DNA from: JAKZRT01 sp965247915
Lineage (GTDB): Bacteria; Pseudomonadota; Alphaproteobacteria; Rhodobacterales; Rhodobacteraceae
NCBI GenBank assembly: GCA_965247915.1
Contig: OZ252048.1
Location: 3,472,001-3,536,000 of the forward strand
Direction: 5' to 3'
Length of the DNA stretch: 64,000 nucleotides
Shown here: positions 43,192 through 52,783 of the stretch, one piece after another
Numbering within the stretch: position 1 is the first letter of the stretch
Layout of the letters: the number at the start of each line of letters is the position of its first letter
Position numbers and translations under genes: made by a program
The notes under the pieces: generated by a model
Seen by the model: the letters and a program-made list of their open reading frames with translations, nothing else
Told to the model about the DNA's origin: nothing
The model's database searches: none

Positions 43192-43752
43192 TCAGGTCAC
43201 ATAGTCGATCGAGGTCTCGACCGCGTGCAGGAACGACTTTGCCGAGGATCGCGCCGACATGAGCCAGAAGGCATCGTCGCCCACCCGTATGATCATCGCG
43301 CCCATATGTTCCATGCTGGTTCGCTCGGCACTGTCCGCCCCGAAAACACCCGGGTGCAGATCGAGCGGGCAGATCCGCGCCAGAACTTCGCGCACGCTTG
43401 TCCCCGAAATCTCAAGGCAACACCACACATCGGTCTGATCGGTCGAATAAAACGCCGCCCCGGTCGCCGCGTGAACCACCGCACGGGCGTCGGGCGCGGC
43501 ATGCTCAAAGAGCACGAACAGCTGATCGGGCGCCGTGCCCATCACCCGTACCTTGCCGTCAGTCGAGGTCACGTAGCGCCCCACAGCAGGCACCGCCACG
43601 CCGTAAGCCTTGGTCAAAGCCTCCGTCGCCGCCGCCTCGTCGCCCTGCGGCACCGCAAGCGACACGATGGCCAGATCGGGCACTTCGGCTATGCGTACGC
43701 CGCCAGTGGTTTTATCAAAACCGCCAAGCGCGGATCGGGCTGTCAATGTCAT
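43192..43752 (-). CDS. soxG: Sarcosine oxidase gamma subunit
   Basis: 186 residues from ATG 43752, right after the soxA stop (43754); ATG 43776 (MGSAFVPD) is an alternative overlapping soxA. Weakly conserved family with the C-terminal block VWCCLEISGTSVREVLARIC, LDLHPGVFG and RVGDDAFWLMSARSSAKSFL, a folate-binding-like GcvT fold. It is the fourth subunit of heterotetrameric sarcosine oxidase. Last gene of soxBDAG. Confidence 0.85.
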   Translation of the reverse strand: MTLTARSALGGFDKTTGGVRIAEVPDLAIVSLAVPQGDEAAATEALTKAYGVAVPAVGRYVTSTDGKVRVMGTAPDQLFVLFEHAAPDARAVVHAATGAAFYSTDQTDVWCCLEISGTSVREVLARICPLDLHPGVFGADSAERTSMEHMGAMIIRVGDDAFWLMSARSSAKSFLHAVETSIDYVT

Positions 43753-43753
43753 A

Positions 43754-46696
43754 TCAGGCACGAAGGCGCTCCCCATCCGGGTCAATGAAATGGGCCGAGA
43801 CAACCTCGACCTCGTAGTCCCGCTTGCGCAGGGGATCGTAAGCGCGCACCACCTCGCCCTTGCGCGCATCGCCGCGTTTGAGATAGCCCAGCCCGATCGA
43901 ATGGCCCAGGCTCGGGCTATAGGCGACCGAGGTCATCCAGCCCTGATCGGTGGCCATGCTCGGCTCGTCCCCCTTGGTAAAGAAATGCGCGCCTGCATGA
44001 AGCGGCACGGCAAGGTCAGTGGGGCGGAAGCCCACCAGCATCAGCTCGTTGTCGGTGTTCATGCCGTCGCGCTCGGACAGGGTCGAGCCGATCGAATCCT
44101 TGGCCTTCGACACCATCCGGCCCAGCCCGAGGTTCAGAGCGCTGGTTTGCCCGGTCAGCTCGTTGCCCGCCGCGTGGCCCTTTTCGATCCGCATGACGCC
44201 CAGTGCCTCGGTCCCGTAAGGCACCGCGTCAAACTCCTCGCCCGCCGCCATCAGCGCCCGGATCAGCCCGTCGCCGAACCGGGTGGGCACCGCGATTTCA
44301 TAAGCCAGCTCGCCCGAGAACGAGATCCGAAAGAGCCGCGCGCGCGTGCCGCCGCAGACCGAAATTTCGCCGCAGGCCATGAACGGGAAGGCTTCGTTTG
44401 ACATGTCATGCTCGGCGTCGGCCACCTTGCGCAGCAGGTTGCGCGCGTTGGGCCCGGCCACTGCGAACTGGGCCCAGCCGTCGGTGATCGAGATCAGATG
44501 CACATCAAGATCGGGCCACAGACACTGGCGCGCGAACTCCATGTTCCGAAACACCACCACCGCGTTGGCCGTAGTCGTGGTCATGACAAAGTGGTTCTCG
44601 GACATCCGCGCCGTGGTGCCGTCGTCGTAACAGACGCCGTCTTCGCGCAGCATTAGGCCATAGCGCACCTTGCCCACGGCCAGCTTGGCAAAGCCGTTGG
44701 CGTAGATTTTGTTGATGAATTCAGCCGCATCCCGCCCCTGAATGTCGATCTTGCCCAATGTGGACACATCGCAGATGCCAACCGAGGCCCGCGTCATCTC
44801 GACCTCGCGGTCAACGCTGTCGCGCCAGCCTTGCTCGCCGGCCCGCGCAAACCACTGCGACCGCAGCCACGTGCCGGTCTCAACAAAAGTCGCACCCTGG
44901 GCTTCGGCCCAGGCGTGACTGGGGGTCAGGCGGAAGGGGCGGAAGTCTTTGCCGCGCGCCCGGCCCGCGAAGGCACCGATGGCGACCCCGGTGTAGGGCG
45001 GGCGGAATATTGTCGTGCCGGTCTCGGCGATGGTCTTGCCCGCCGCCTCGGCCAGAACCGCCAGGCCCAGCACGTTAGCGGTCTTGCCCTGGTCGGTGGC
45101 CATGCCGAGCGTTGTATATCGCTTGAGCAATTCCACCGACCGGAAGCCTTCGGTCTGCGACTGTTTGATGTCCTTGGCGGTCACGTCGTTCTGCAGATCG
45201 ACCCAGGCGCGGCCCTTGCCCGGCACATGCCAAAGGGCGGTGATCGCCGATGCTTCGTCCTCGGCTTTCAGGCTGTCGGCGGCAGCGGGCTTGCGCCCCA
45301 GATCGCTGACAATGGCATTGGCGGCATCGCGGCCCGCCGTCAGCGTGGCGGCCAAAGTCATATCGCCGTTGGCCGCCCCCGCCACGATCATCCCCGGCGG
45401 CAGCTCGCCGCCCGGCACGAAAGCCGCGATGTCGTCGCGCCATATGGGCCGCCCGCGCTGGTGGCAGGTCAGATGCACATTGGGGTTCCAGCCGCCCGCA
45501 ATCGCCAGACAATCGGCGGCAATAGCGGTGCCGCCCTCGACCGTGATGCTGGTCAGCCCCTTGCGACCGCTGGTGCCGGTCACCACCGATCCGGTGATCA
45601 CTGCGGCCCCGTCCAGGCTGTGGGTTATGCCGTGGCGGCTGTCGATCACGGCGGCAATATCAACGCCCTGCGCTTTGAGGTCGGTAGCGGTGCGCCAGCC
45701 GTTGTCGTTGTTGGTAAAGACCGCAACGCGCTTGCCCGGGGCCACGCCCCAGCGGTTGACATAGGCGCGCACCGCGCCCGCCATCATGATACCGGGCCGG
45801 TCGTTGTTGCGAAAAGCGATCGACCGTTCGGTGGCACCCGCCGCCAAAACCGAGCGTTTGGCATAGATGCGCCACAGTACCTGGCGCGGCTTGCCGCTGC
45901 TTGTTGCCAGATGGTCAGTTTTGCGTTCCAGCGCGCCGTGAACCCCGTGGTCGAAGACGCCGTAAACGGTGGTCCGGCTCATCACCCGCACATTCGGCAT
46001 CGAGGCCAGTTCGGCCGCTGCCGCACCGGCCCAGGCCGATCCCGGCGCGTCGTTGATCGCGTGCGTCTCCGACAGCAAACGCCCGCCCGGGCGGAAATCT
46101 TCGTCGGCCAGAATAACCCGCGCACCCGCACAGCCCGCTGCCAGCGCCGCCGACAGCCCCGTCGGTCCGGCGCCCACCACCAGCACGTCGCAATGCAGAA
46201 AACCGTGGTCATAGAGGTCGGGGTCGGGTTGCATGCTCAGCCGGCCCAGACCCGCTGACGCCCGGATGAAAGGCTCGTAAACCTTTTCCCAGAACGCGCG
46301 TGGCCACATGAATGTCTTGTAATAGAACCCGGCGGAAAGAAACGGTGCCAACAGGTCATTGGCCCCCATCAGATCGTATTCCAGCGACCCGCGATGGTTC
46401 TGCGAGCGAGCCTCCAGACCCTCAAACAGCTCGGTGACGGTGGCCTTGGTGTTGGGCTCCTGCGCCGCACCGGCCCTGAGCTCGACCATACCGTTCGGCT
46501 CTTCCGATCCGGCGGTGAAAATGCCGCGCGGGCGGTGGTATTTGAACGACCGGCCCACAAACCGCTGCCCGTTGGCCAAGAGCGCCGAGGCCAGCGTGTC
46601 GCCGGGGTGCCCCTGCAGTCGCTTGCCGTTGAACGTGAAGTTCAAAGTCTGGCTCCGGTCGATCAAACCGTCGGATATTCGCATGGTTTGGCTCAT
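43754..46696 (-). CDS. soxA: Sarcosine oxidase alpha subunit
   Basis: 980 residues, normal for the family. N-terminal 2Fe-2S-type fold without cluster cysteines (FTFNGKRLQGHPGDTLASAL), NAD-binding VVGAGPTG (174-180), a central FAD-like half, and a C-terminal GcvT-type domain (RASVGICDVSTLGKIDIQGR, GVCYDDGTTARM, EKGHAAGNELTGQTSAL) that passes formaldehyde to tetrahydrofolate. It oxidises sarcosine to glycine with 5,10-methylene-THF. ATG 46696 overlaps the soxD stop by 4 bp. Confidence 0.95.
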   Translation of the reverse strand: MSQTMRISDGLIDRSQTLNFTFNGKRLQGHPGDTLASALLANGQRFVGRSFKYHRPRGIFTAGSEEPNGMVELRAGAAQEPNTKATVTELFEGLEARSQNHRGSLEYDLMGANDLLAPFLSAGFYYKTFMWPRAFWEKVYEPFIRASAGLGRLSMQPDPDLYDHGFLHCDVLVVGAGPTGLSAALAAGCAGARVILADEDFRPGGRLLSETHAINDAPGSAWAGAAAAELASMPNVRVMSRTTVYGVFDHGVHGALERKTDHLATSSGKPRQVLWRIYAKRSVLAAGATERSIAFRNNDRPGIMMAGAVRAYVNRWGVAPGKRVAVFTNNDNGWRTATDLKAQGVDIAAVIDSRHGITHSLDGAAVITGSVVTGTSGRKGLTSITVEGGTAIAADCLAIAGGWNPNVHLTCHQRGRPIWRDDIAAFVPGGELPPGMIVAGAANGDMTLAATLTAGRDAANAIVSDLGRKPAAADSLKAEDEASAITALWHVPGKGRAWVDLQNDVTAKDIKQSQTEGFRSVELLKRYTTLGMATDQGKTANVLGLAVLAEAAGKTIAETGTTIFRPPYTGVAIGAFAGRARGKDFRPFRLTPSHAWAEAQGATFVETGTWLRSQWFARAGEQGWRDSVDREVEMTRASVGICDVSTLGKIDIQGRDAAEFINKIYANGFAKLAVGKVRYGLMLREDGVCYDDGTTARMSENHFVMTTTTANAVVVFRNMEFARQCLWPDLDVHLISITDGWAQFAVAGPNARNLLRKVADAEHDMSNEAFPFMACGEISVCGGTRARLFRISFSGELAYEIAVPTRFGDGLIRALMAAGEEFDAVPYGTEALGVMRIEKGHAAGNELTGQTSALNLGLGRMVSKAKDSIGSTLSERDGMNTDNELMLVGFRPTDLAVPLHAGAHFFTKGDEPSMATDQGWMTSVAYSPSLGHSIGLGYLKRGDARKGEVVRAYDPLRKRDYEVEVVSAHFIDPDGERLRA

Positions 46697-46980
46697 CTCG
46701 ACCGCCCCCTGGCGCGCGCCACATCGCGGGCGATCTCGACATTGGTCACTTCGTGGGTCAGGGTGTTGCGCGTCACCACCAGCCACGACCGGTCGCCCTG
46801 TTCGTGATACCAAAGCTCGGCATGTTCACCGACCGGGTTGTCGCGCAGATAGAGATATTCGGTAAACTGCGCATGGGTGTCCTCGGCCTGCCAGTCGGGC
46901 CGGTCGATCATCTGAGCGTCGCCCATCACCACGAATTCGCTGGCGTCACGGGGCCCGAGAAGGGGATGGTTGATCAGCAT
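46693..46980 (-). CDS. soxD: Sarcosine oxidase delta subunit, cysteine-free variant
   Basis: 95 residues. The family normally binds Zn with two N-terminal Cys (CPxC), a His and a further Cys. Here the N-terminus is MLINHPLLGPRDASEFVVMG and the later site is WYHEQGDRSWLVVTRNT; there is no cysteine in the protein. The rest (EYLYLRDNPVGEHAELWYHE) fits the family well and the gene sits in the canonical place between soxB (12 bp) and soxA (4-bp overlap). This is probably a natural Zn-free subfamily. Confidence 0.9.
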   Translation of the reverse strand: MLINHPLLGPRDASEFVVMGDAQMIDRPDWQAEDTHAQFTEYLYLRDNPVGEHAELWYHEQGDRSWLVVTRNTLTHEVTNVEIARDVARARGRSR

Positions 46981-46992
46981 ATCCTGTCCTTC

Positions 46993-48243
46993 TCAATGCA
47001 GGTTCGGTTGGGCGCCTTGGCCCTTTTCGTCGATCATCGCGCCGCGTTCGAATCGGTCCAGCCGGTAGTGACGCGCGTTTTCATGCGGCGTGTCGGTGGC
47101 CAGCAGATGCGCATAGCAAAAGCCGCTGGCCGGGGTCGCCTTGAAGCCACCGTAACACCAGCCGGCGTTGATAAAGAGCCCGTCAATATGGGTCCTGTCG
47201 ATGAAGGGCGAGCCGTCCATCGACATGTCCATCACGCCGCCCCACATCCGCAACAGCCGCGCGCGCCCGATCATTGGCATTACGGCCATGCCGCCTTCGC
47301 AGACGTCTTCCACCACCGGCAGGTTGCCGCGCTGCGCATAGGTGTTGTAGCCGTCGATGTCGCCGCCAAAGACCAGCCCGCCCTTGTCGGACTGGCTGAC
47401 GTAAAAGTGGCCCGCGCCAAAGGTGATGACGCCTGGCAAGGTTGGCTTCAGCCCTTCGGTGACAAAGGCCTGCAAAACATGGGTCTCGATCGGCAGGCGC
47501 ATGCCCGCCATCGCCGCCACCCGGCCGGATGATCCGGCCACGCACATCGCGACCTTCTTGGCGCGGATCGGCCCTTTAGCGGTCTGCACGCCCTTTACCA
47601 CGCCGTCCTCGATGTCGATGCCGGTCACTTCGCAGTTCTGCAGAATATCAACGCCGCGCATATCCGCGCCGCGGGCATAACCCCAGGCCACCGCGTCGTG
47701 GCGCACGGTGCCGCCGCGCGGCTGCCATAGCGCCCCCTGGATCGGGAAGCGCGCGTTCTCAAAGTCCAGATAGGGGCACTTCTTGCGGATCTCGGCCGGT
47801 CCCAGCAGAACCGCACCGGCGTTCGAGATATGCATCGTGTTGCCGCGCCGGGCAAAAGCGTCGCGCTGGGGGTCGGAATGGATCAGGTTCAGAATGCCGC
47901 GCTGGCTGACCATAGCGTTATAGTTGAAATCCTGCTCGAGGCCTTCCCACAACTTCATCGACATTTCATAGAAGGGCTGGTTGCCTTCCAGCAAATAATT
48001 TGAGCGGATGATCGTGGTGTTGCGCCCGACATTGCCCGAGCCCAGCCAGCCCTTTTCGATCACCGCCACATTGGTGACGCCGAATTCCTTGGCCAGGTAA
48101 TAAGCGGTGCTCAGCCCGTGACCGCCAGCGCCGATGATAACGATATCGTACTCGGCCTTGGGATCGGGTTCGCGCCAGACCGGTTTCCAGCCCTTGTTGC
48201 CGGTCAATCCCTGCGTCAGGATTTTCAGCGCCGAATAATGCAT
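46993..48243 (-). CDS. soxB: Sarcosine oxidase beta subunit
   Basis: 416 residues of DAO/DadA type with FAD motif DIVIIGAGGHGLSTAYYLA (33-51), GSGNVGRNTTIIRSNYL typical of SoxB, and WCYGGFKATPASGF near the C-terminus. It carries noncovalent FAD and, in the family, FMN linked to a His at the alpha-beta interface; it is the amine-oxidising subunit. First gene of soxBDAG; the promoter should lie in 48244-48409, divergent from copA. Confidence 0.94.
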   Translation of the reverse strand: MHYSALKILTQGLTGNKGWKPVWREPDPKAEYDIVIIGAGGHGLSTAYYLAKEFGVTNVAVIEKGWLGSGNVGRNTTIIRSNYLLEGNQPFYEMSMKLWEGLEQDFNYNAMVSQRGILNLIHSDPQRDAFARRGNTMHISNAGAVLLGPAEIRKKCPYLDFENARFPIQGALWQPRGGTVRHDAVAWGYARGADMRGVDILQNCEVTGIDIEDGVVKGVQTAKGPIRAKKVAMCVAGSSGRVAAMAGMRLPIETHVLQAFVTEGLKPTLPGVITFGAGHFYVSQSDKGGLVFGGDIDGYNTYAQRGNLPVVEDVCEGGMAVMPMIGRARLLRMWGGVMDMSMDGSPFIDRTHIDGLFINAGWCYGGFKATPASGFCYAHLLATDTPHENARHYRLDRFERGAMIDEKGQGAQPNLH

Positions 48244-48409
48244 GCCCTACGGCTCCTCCGGTTTTCTCGGGGAATTTATGCCAACAGGCCCCCCGGCACC
48301 TCGCCCAAAATAGACATCTTATGTCGCGAGTCGACCAATTTAGGGCGATTGGTTCGATTTTTTATGGCAGGTGGTCGATAATTTTGAACCAAACCTGTAC
48401 CGAACGCTC

Positions 48410-48440
48410 TTGACCTTCCAGTCACTAGAACCCTTATCTG
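48410..48440 (+). promoter_or_regulatory. CueR-type promoter of copA
   Basis: TTGACC (48410-48415) and TATCTG (48435-48440) are separated by 19 bp, the long spacer used by MerR-family activators. The spacer has the partial dyad ACCTTCCAG-TCAC-TAGAACCC, close to the known copA operator with its CCTTCC half. The ATG is 22 nt downstream, so the leader is very short. Confidence 0.65.
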
Positions 48441-48461
48441 TTCAGCGAACCCAATGGGACC

Positions 48462-50885
48462 ATGCCAGTGTCACGAACCGAACGATTTGACTTTCACATC
48501 CAGAACCTCAGCTGCGCGTCCTGCGTCGCGCGGGTCGAAAACGCGCTTGGCGCGGTCGCGGGCGTCGCGCGGGCGACGGTAAGTCTGCCGGCCGAGACCG
48601 CCCATGTCGAAGGCAGCGCCTCGGCCTTTGAACTGGCCGAGGCGCTCGCGGTCGCGGGCTACCCGGCGCGGGGGCGTACCGTGCGGTTGTCGGTCACGGG
48701 CATGACTTGCGCCTCGTGTGTGGGACGGGTTGAAAAATCGCTGACCGATCTGCCCGGCACGCTCAGTGCCCTCGTTAACCTGGCCGACAATTCGGCGTAT
48801 GTGGTGACGCTCGGGCACGAGGATGCCGATTTGATCCAGGCCGTGGCTGGCGCGGGCTATGACGCGAAACTGGCGGGGACCGATGACATCGATCACGCCG
48901 CCCTGCACGCCGCGCATCTGGGCCGGATGACGGTGCTTGCTGCTGTGCTCACGCTTCCGGTTCTGAGCGCTGAAATGGGCGGGCATCTTTACCCGCCACT
49001 GCATCACTTCCTCGCCCAGATCCTTGGTCTGCCTGCGCTCTGGACCACGGAGTTTGTGCTGACCACGCTGGTCATGGCGATCCCCGGCCGTCAGTTCTTT
49101 GTGATCGGTTTGCCGGCGCTCTGGCACCGGCGGCCCGATATGAACTCGCTGGTGGCCCTTGGCACGCTGGCCGCCTGGGGCTATTCCACGATCGCGCTTT
49201 TCGCGCCGAGCCTGCTGCCCGAGGCCAGCCGTGCCGTTTATTTCGAATCTGCCGCCGTGATCGTGACGCTCATTCTTCTGGGCCGCTGGCTCGAGGCGCG
49301 CGCCAAGGGCCGGGCCGGGCAGGCCATCGCAGCACTTCTTGATCTGCAACCGCCGCTGGCCCTGGTCGACCGGCCGGATGGCCCAACCGAAGTGCCGGTT
49401 GGCGACATTGCAACCGGCGATCTGATCCGTCTGCGTCCGGGCGAACGCGTAGCTGTTGACGGCGTTGTCGTTGCCGGTCACAGCTTTGTCGACGCCGCGA
49501 TGGTCACCGGTGAACCGACACCAGTCGAGGTCGGGCCGGGAACAGTTATCGTCGGCGGCACGGTCAACGGCACCGGCGCGTTGAACTACCGCGCCACCGC
49601 CGTGGGGGCCGACACGGTTCTGGCGCGCATCGTGGCCATGGTCGAGGCCGCCCGAGCCACGCGCCTGCCGGTCGAGGCGCTGGTAAACCGGGTGACGTCG
49701 GTCTTTGTGCCCGTCGTCATCGGGATCGCCGCGCTGACCGTGCTCGGCTGGCTTGTCCTGGCGCCGGCACCGGCGCTTTCCCAGGCGCTGGTGGCCGGGG
49801 TTTCGGTGCTGATAATCGCCTGTCCCTGCGCCATGGGTCTGGCCACGCCGGTGTCGATCATCGTCGGCACCGGGCGCGCGGCCTCGCTCGGGGTTCTCTT
49901 TCGCCGCGGCGACGCGCTGCAACGGCTGGCGGCGGTCCGTGTGGTGGCTTTTGACAAGACCGGAACCCTGACCGAGGGGCGTCCGGCGATGACCGATCTG
50001 GAAATGGCGGACGGGCAGGATGCAAACCCGACGCTCGCCCTGGCTGCCGCGATCGAGGCCAGTTCGGAACACCCTCTGGCGCAGGCGCTGGTCGCTGCTG
50101 CCCGCGACCGCGATCTGACGCTGCCCCGGACCGAAGCGGTCACCGCAATCCCCGGTCTCGGACTTCGCGGACAGGCCGGAGGGCACGCGGTGCTGATCGG
50201 CTCGGAGCGTCTGATGCGCCACGAGCGGCTTGACCCCGGAGCGCTTGCCGCGCGCGCCGAGACGCTTGCGGCCGAGGCCAAGACCCCGGTTTTCATCGCC
50301 ATTGACGGGCGTGTCGCCGCCTTGATCGGCGTTGCCGATCCGGTCAAACCGACCACCCCCGCGGCGCTGGCCGCGCTGCGCGCCGGCGCTTTGAGGATTG
50401 CCATGATTACCGGTGACAACGCGACCACGGCGCAGGCGATTGCCGAACGGTTGAGCATTGACCACGTCGCGGCAGGGGTTCTGCCCGAAGGCAAAGTCGC
50501 AGCGCTTGAGAAGCTGCGTGCCACCCACGGCGCCCTGGCCTTTGTTGGCGATGGCATCAACGACGCCCCGGCGCTGGCCGAGGCCGAGGTCGGTATTGCC
50601 CTGGGCACCGGCACCGATGTTGCGATTGAGGCCGCAGATGTGGTGTTGATGTCCGGATCGCCGGTCGGGGTTGCGCGCGCCTATGACATCAGCCGCAAAA
50701 CCATGGCCAACATCCGCCAGAACCTCGGCTGGGCTTTCGGCTACAACGCCGCCCTGATCCCGGTGGCAGCGCTTGGTCTCTTGTCGCCGATGCTGGCGGC
50801 GGGGGCCATGGCGGCCTCGTCGGTTCTGGTTCTGGGCAATGCGCTGCGGCTCAGATGGGCGGGTGGAAAGGAAGACCAACAATGA
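48462..50885 (+). CDS. copA: Copper-exporting P1B-type ATPase
   Basis: 807 residues. Two N-terminal heavy-metal-associated domains with CASC at 18-21 and 83-86, then eight membrane segments. TGEPTP is the actuator loop, CPC (IIACPCAMG, about 454) the Cu(I) site, DKTGT (about 498) the phosphorylation site, SEHPLAQAL the P1B HP motif and GDGINDAPAL the hinge. It exports Cu(I) from the cytosol. It overlaps cueR by 4 bp (ATGA) and has a CueR-type promoter upstream. Confidence 0.94.
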   Translation: MPVSRTERFDFHIQNLSCASCVARVENALGAVAGVARATVSLPAETAHVEGSASAFELAEALAVAGYPARGRTVRLSVTGMTCASCVGRVEKSLTDLPGTLSALVNLADNSAYVVTLGHEDADLIQAVAGAGYDAKLAGTDDIDHAALHAAHLGRMTVLAAVLTLPVLSAEMGGHLYPPLHHFLAQILGLPALWTTEFVLTTLVMAIPGRQFFVIGLPALWHRRPDMNSLVALGTLAAWGYSTIALFAPSLLPEASRAVYFESAAVIVTLILLGRWLEARAKGRAGQAIAALLDLQPPLALVDRPDGPTEVPVGDIATGDLIRLRPGERVAVDGVVVAGHSFVDAAMVTGEPTPVEVGPGTVIVGGTVNGTGALNYRATAVGADTVLARIVAMVEAARATRLPVEALVNRVTSVFVPVVIGIAALTVLGWLVLAPAPALSQALVAGVSVLIIACPCAMGLATPVSIIVGTGRAASLGVLFRRGDALQRLAAVRVVAFDKTGTLTEGRPAMTDLEMADGQDANPTLALAAAIEASSEHPLAQALVAAARDRDLTLPRTEAVTAIPGLGLRGQAGGHAVLIGSERLMRHERLDPGALAARAETLAAEAKTPVFIAIDGRVAALIGVADPVKPTTPAALAALRAGALRIAMITGDNATTAQAIAERLSIDHVAAGVLPEGKVAALEKLRATHGALAFVGDGINDAPALAEAEVGIALGTGTDVAIEAADVVLMSGSPVGVARAYDISRKTMANIRQNLGWAFGYNAALIPVAALGLLSPMLAAGAMAASSVLVLGNALRLRWAGGKEDQQ

Positions 50886-51283
50886 ACGGCCACGTCTCAA
50901 TCGCCGAAGCGGCGCGCCACACCGGCCTGCCGGCAAAGACCATTCGTTACTATGAGGACATCGGACTCATCGAACCAGCGCGCACCACCAACGGCTATCG
51001 CGCGTTTTCCCGGACCCACGTCCACAATCTCACGTTTCTGGCCCGCGCCCGGGCGCTCGGGTTCCCGATCGATGCCTGCCGCAATCTGCTCGCACTTTGG
51101 GAGGACGACAGCCGCGCCAGCGCTGACGTGCGGGCCATCGCCCAGGATCATCTTTCCGGGATCGACGCCAAAATCGCCGATCTTCAGGCGATGCGCGCGA
51201 CGCTGTCGCATCTGATCGACTCGTGTGCGGGCGATCACCGCCCCGATTGCCCGATCCTCAAAGGATTGTCGGGACAGGACTAA
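50882..51283 (+). CDS. cueR: MerR-family copper-responsive regulator
   Basis: 133 residues from ATG 50882, overlapping the copA stop. The N-terminal winged helix is VSIAEAARHTGLPAKTIRYY (EDIGLI), then a dimer helix, then the metal loop SCAGDHRPDCPI with the Cys-x7-Cys spacing of CueR/HmrR Cu(I) sensors. It would distort and activate the copA promoter on Cu(I) binding, making an autoregulated copA-cueR unit. Confidence 0.92.
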   Translation: MNGHVSIAEAARHTGLPAKTIRYYEDIGLIEPARTTNGYRAFSRTHVHNLTFLARARALGFPIDACRNLLALWEDDSRASADVRAIAQDHLSGIDAKIADLQAMRATLSHLIDSCAGDHRPDCPILKGLSGQD

Positions 51284-52783
51284 AGGACGGGGTCCAAAAA
51301 CCCCGACCAGCGCCATAGCCGCGCCCTATCTGGGATGTAGCCAGGTCGGTAGGAAACTATAAGCGTCGCGTGTCATCGAAGGATCGAATTCGACGCTGTT
51401 TTCAGTCAGAAGGCTCTTGAAAGACCCGTCGTAGAAGGCGTCAACCGTCTCGGTCGCACCGCCGATATGCTGGCCGCCTACAAGGATTTGCGGGATCGTT
51501 GGGTTGCCGGTGATCTTGCGCAGGACCGTGCGGATATCGCCGCCCAGGTTATCCTTTTGATAGGCAAACGAATCCAGATCGACCGAATGGTATCTGATCC
51601 CGGCCTCGGCGAACATGTTGCGCACCGACCAGCAGAATTCGCACCATTCCAGCGCGTACATCACAACTGGTTCATCCTTATCGGACAGCGTCTTGGCAAC
51701 CGGCGCCGCGATTTCAGGCTTGGGTTCCGCGTCCAATTCTTCAACAACGACAGCCCCGCCGCCGCCAAACCTATATCCCTTGGTCGAGTTGGAGATGGCG
51801 ATTTCTTTCTGGGTCATCGTCTCGGACACTTCGGCGAAAAGCGGGGTGGTCAGGTAACGCTCGCCCGTATCAGGCAGCATTGCCAGAATGCGCGAACCTT
51901 CGGGCGCGGTCTCGGCGACCCTCAGGGCCGCCGCAAAGGTCGCGCCGCCGGTGGTGCCGCAGAAAATTCCCACTTTGGTGGCCAGATCGCTGCAACATTG
52001 CATCGTTTCATCGCCGCCTACGGGCTGAAAGCTGTCCACGGCCCCTGCCTCCAGCGCAGTTTCGGCAAGTTTTGGAATGAAATCAGGGGTCCAGCCCTGC
52101 ATTAAATGCGGGCGAAATGTTGGGTGGCTGCCGGATGGTCGCCCTTCGGCGTCGCGTTCCTGAGGTATTCCACTGGACAAAAGCGGCACGTTGTCTGGCT
52201 CGGCCACTACAACTTTTGTCGCCGGGCTTTCGGCTCTTAAAACACGCGCCACGCCCTTTAACGTGCCGCCGGTCCCGGCACCGGTCACCCAATAGTCCAG
52301 CCCGCCGTCAGCAAAATCGGCCAATATCTCCCTGGCTGTTGTTCGGCTGTGCATATCGGCGTTGGCTTCGTTCTCAAATTGCCGGGTCAGAAACCAGCCG
52401 TGCTCGGCGGCCAATTCTTCGGCCTTGTTCAGCATCCCGGTGCCCTTGTCCGATGCCGGAGTAAGCACAACTTTGGCACCTAGAAACCGCATCAGCTTGC
52501 GCCGCTCGACGCTGAAATTTTCGGCCATTGTCACCACCAGCGGATAGCCTTTTTGCGCACAGACCATAGCAAGACCGATGCCAGTGTTCCCGCTTGTGGC
52601 CTCGACCACCGTCTGCCCCGGTTGAAGCGATCCATCCGCCTCGGCCGCCTCGATCACCCCCAGCGCCAACCGGTCCTTGACTGAACCGGCTGGATTAAAA
52701 GCCTCGACTTTCACGAAAAGCTCAACATGCTTAGGGCCGAGCTTTTGGATCCGGACAATCGGCGTATTGCCTATGGTTTCTAA

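Noticed and set aside
48471..50936. Long antisense open frame (about 821 codons) opposite copA
   Set aside because: It is a GC-driven shadow of copA; no ribosome site and composition is Arg/Gly/Gln-rich without domain pattern.
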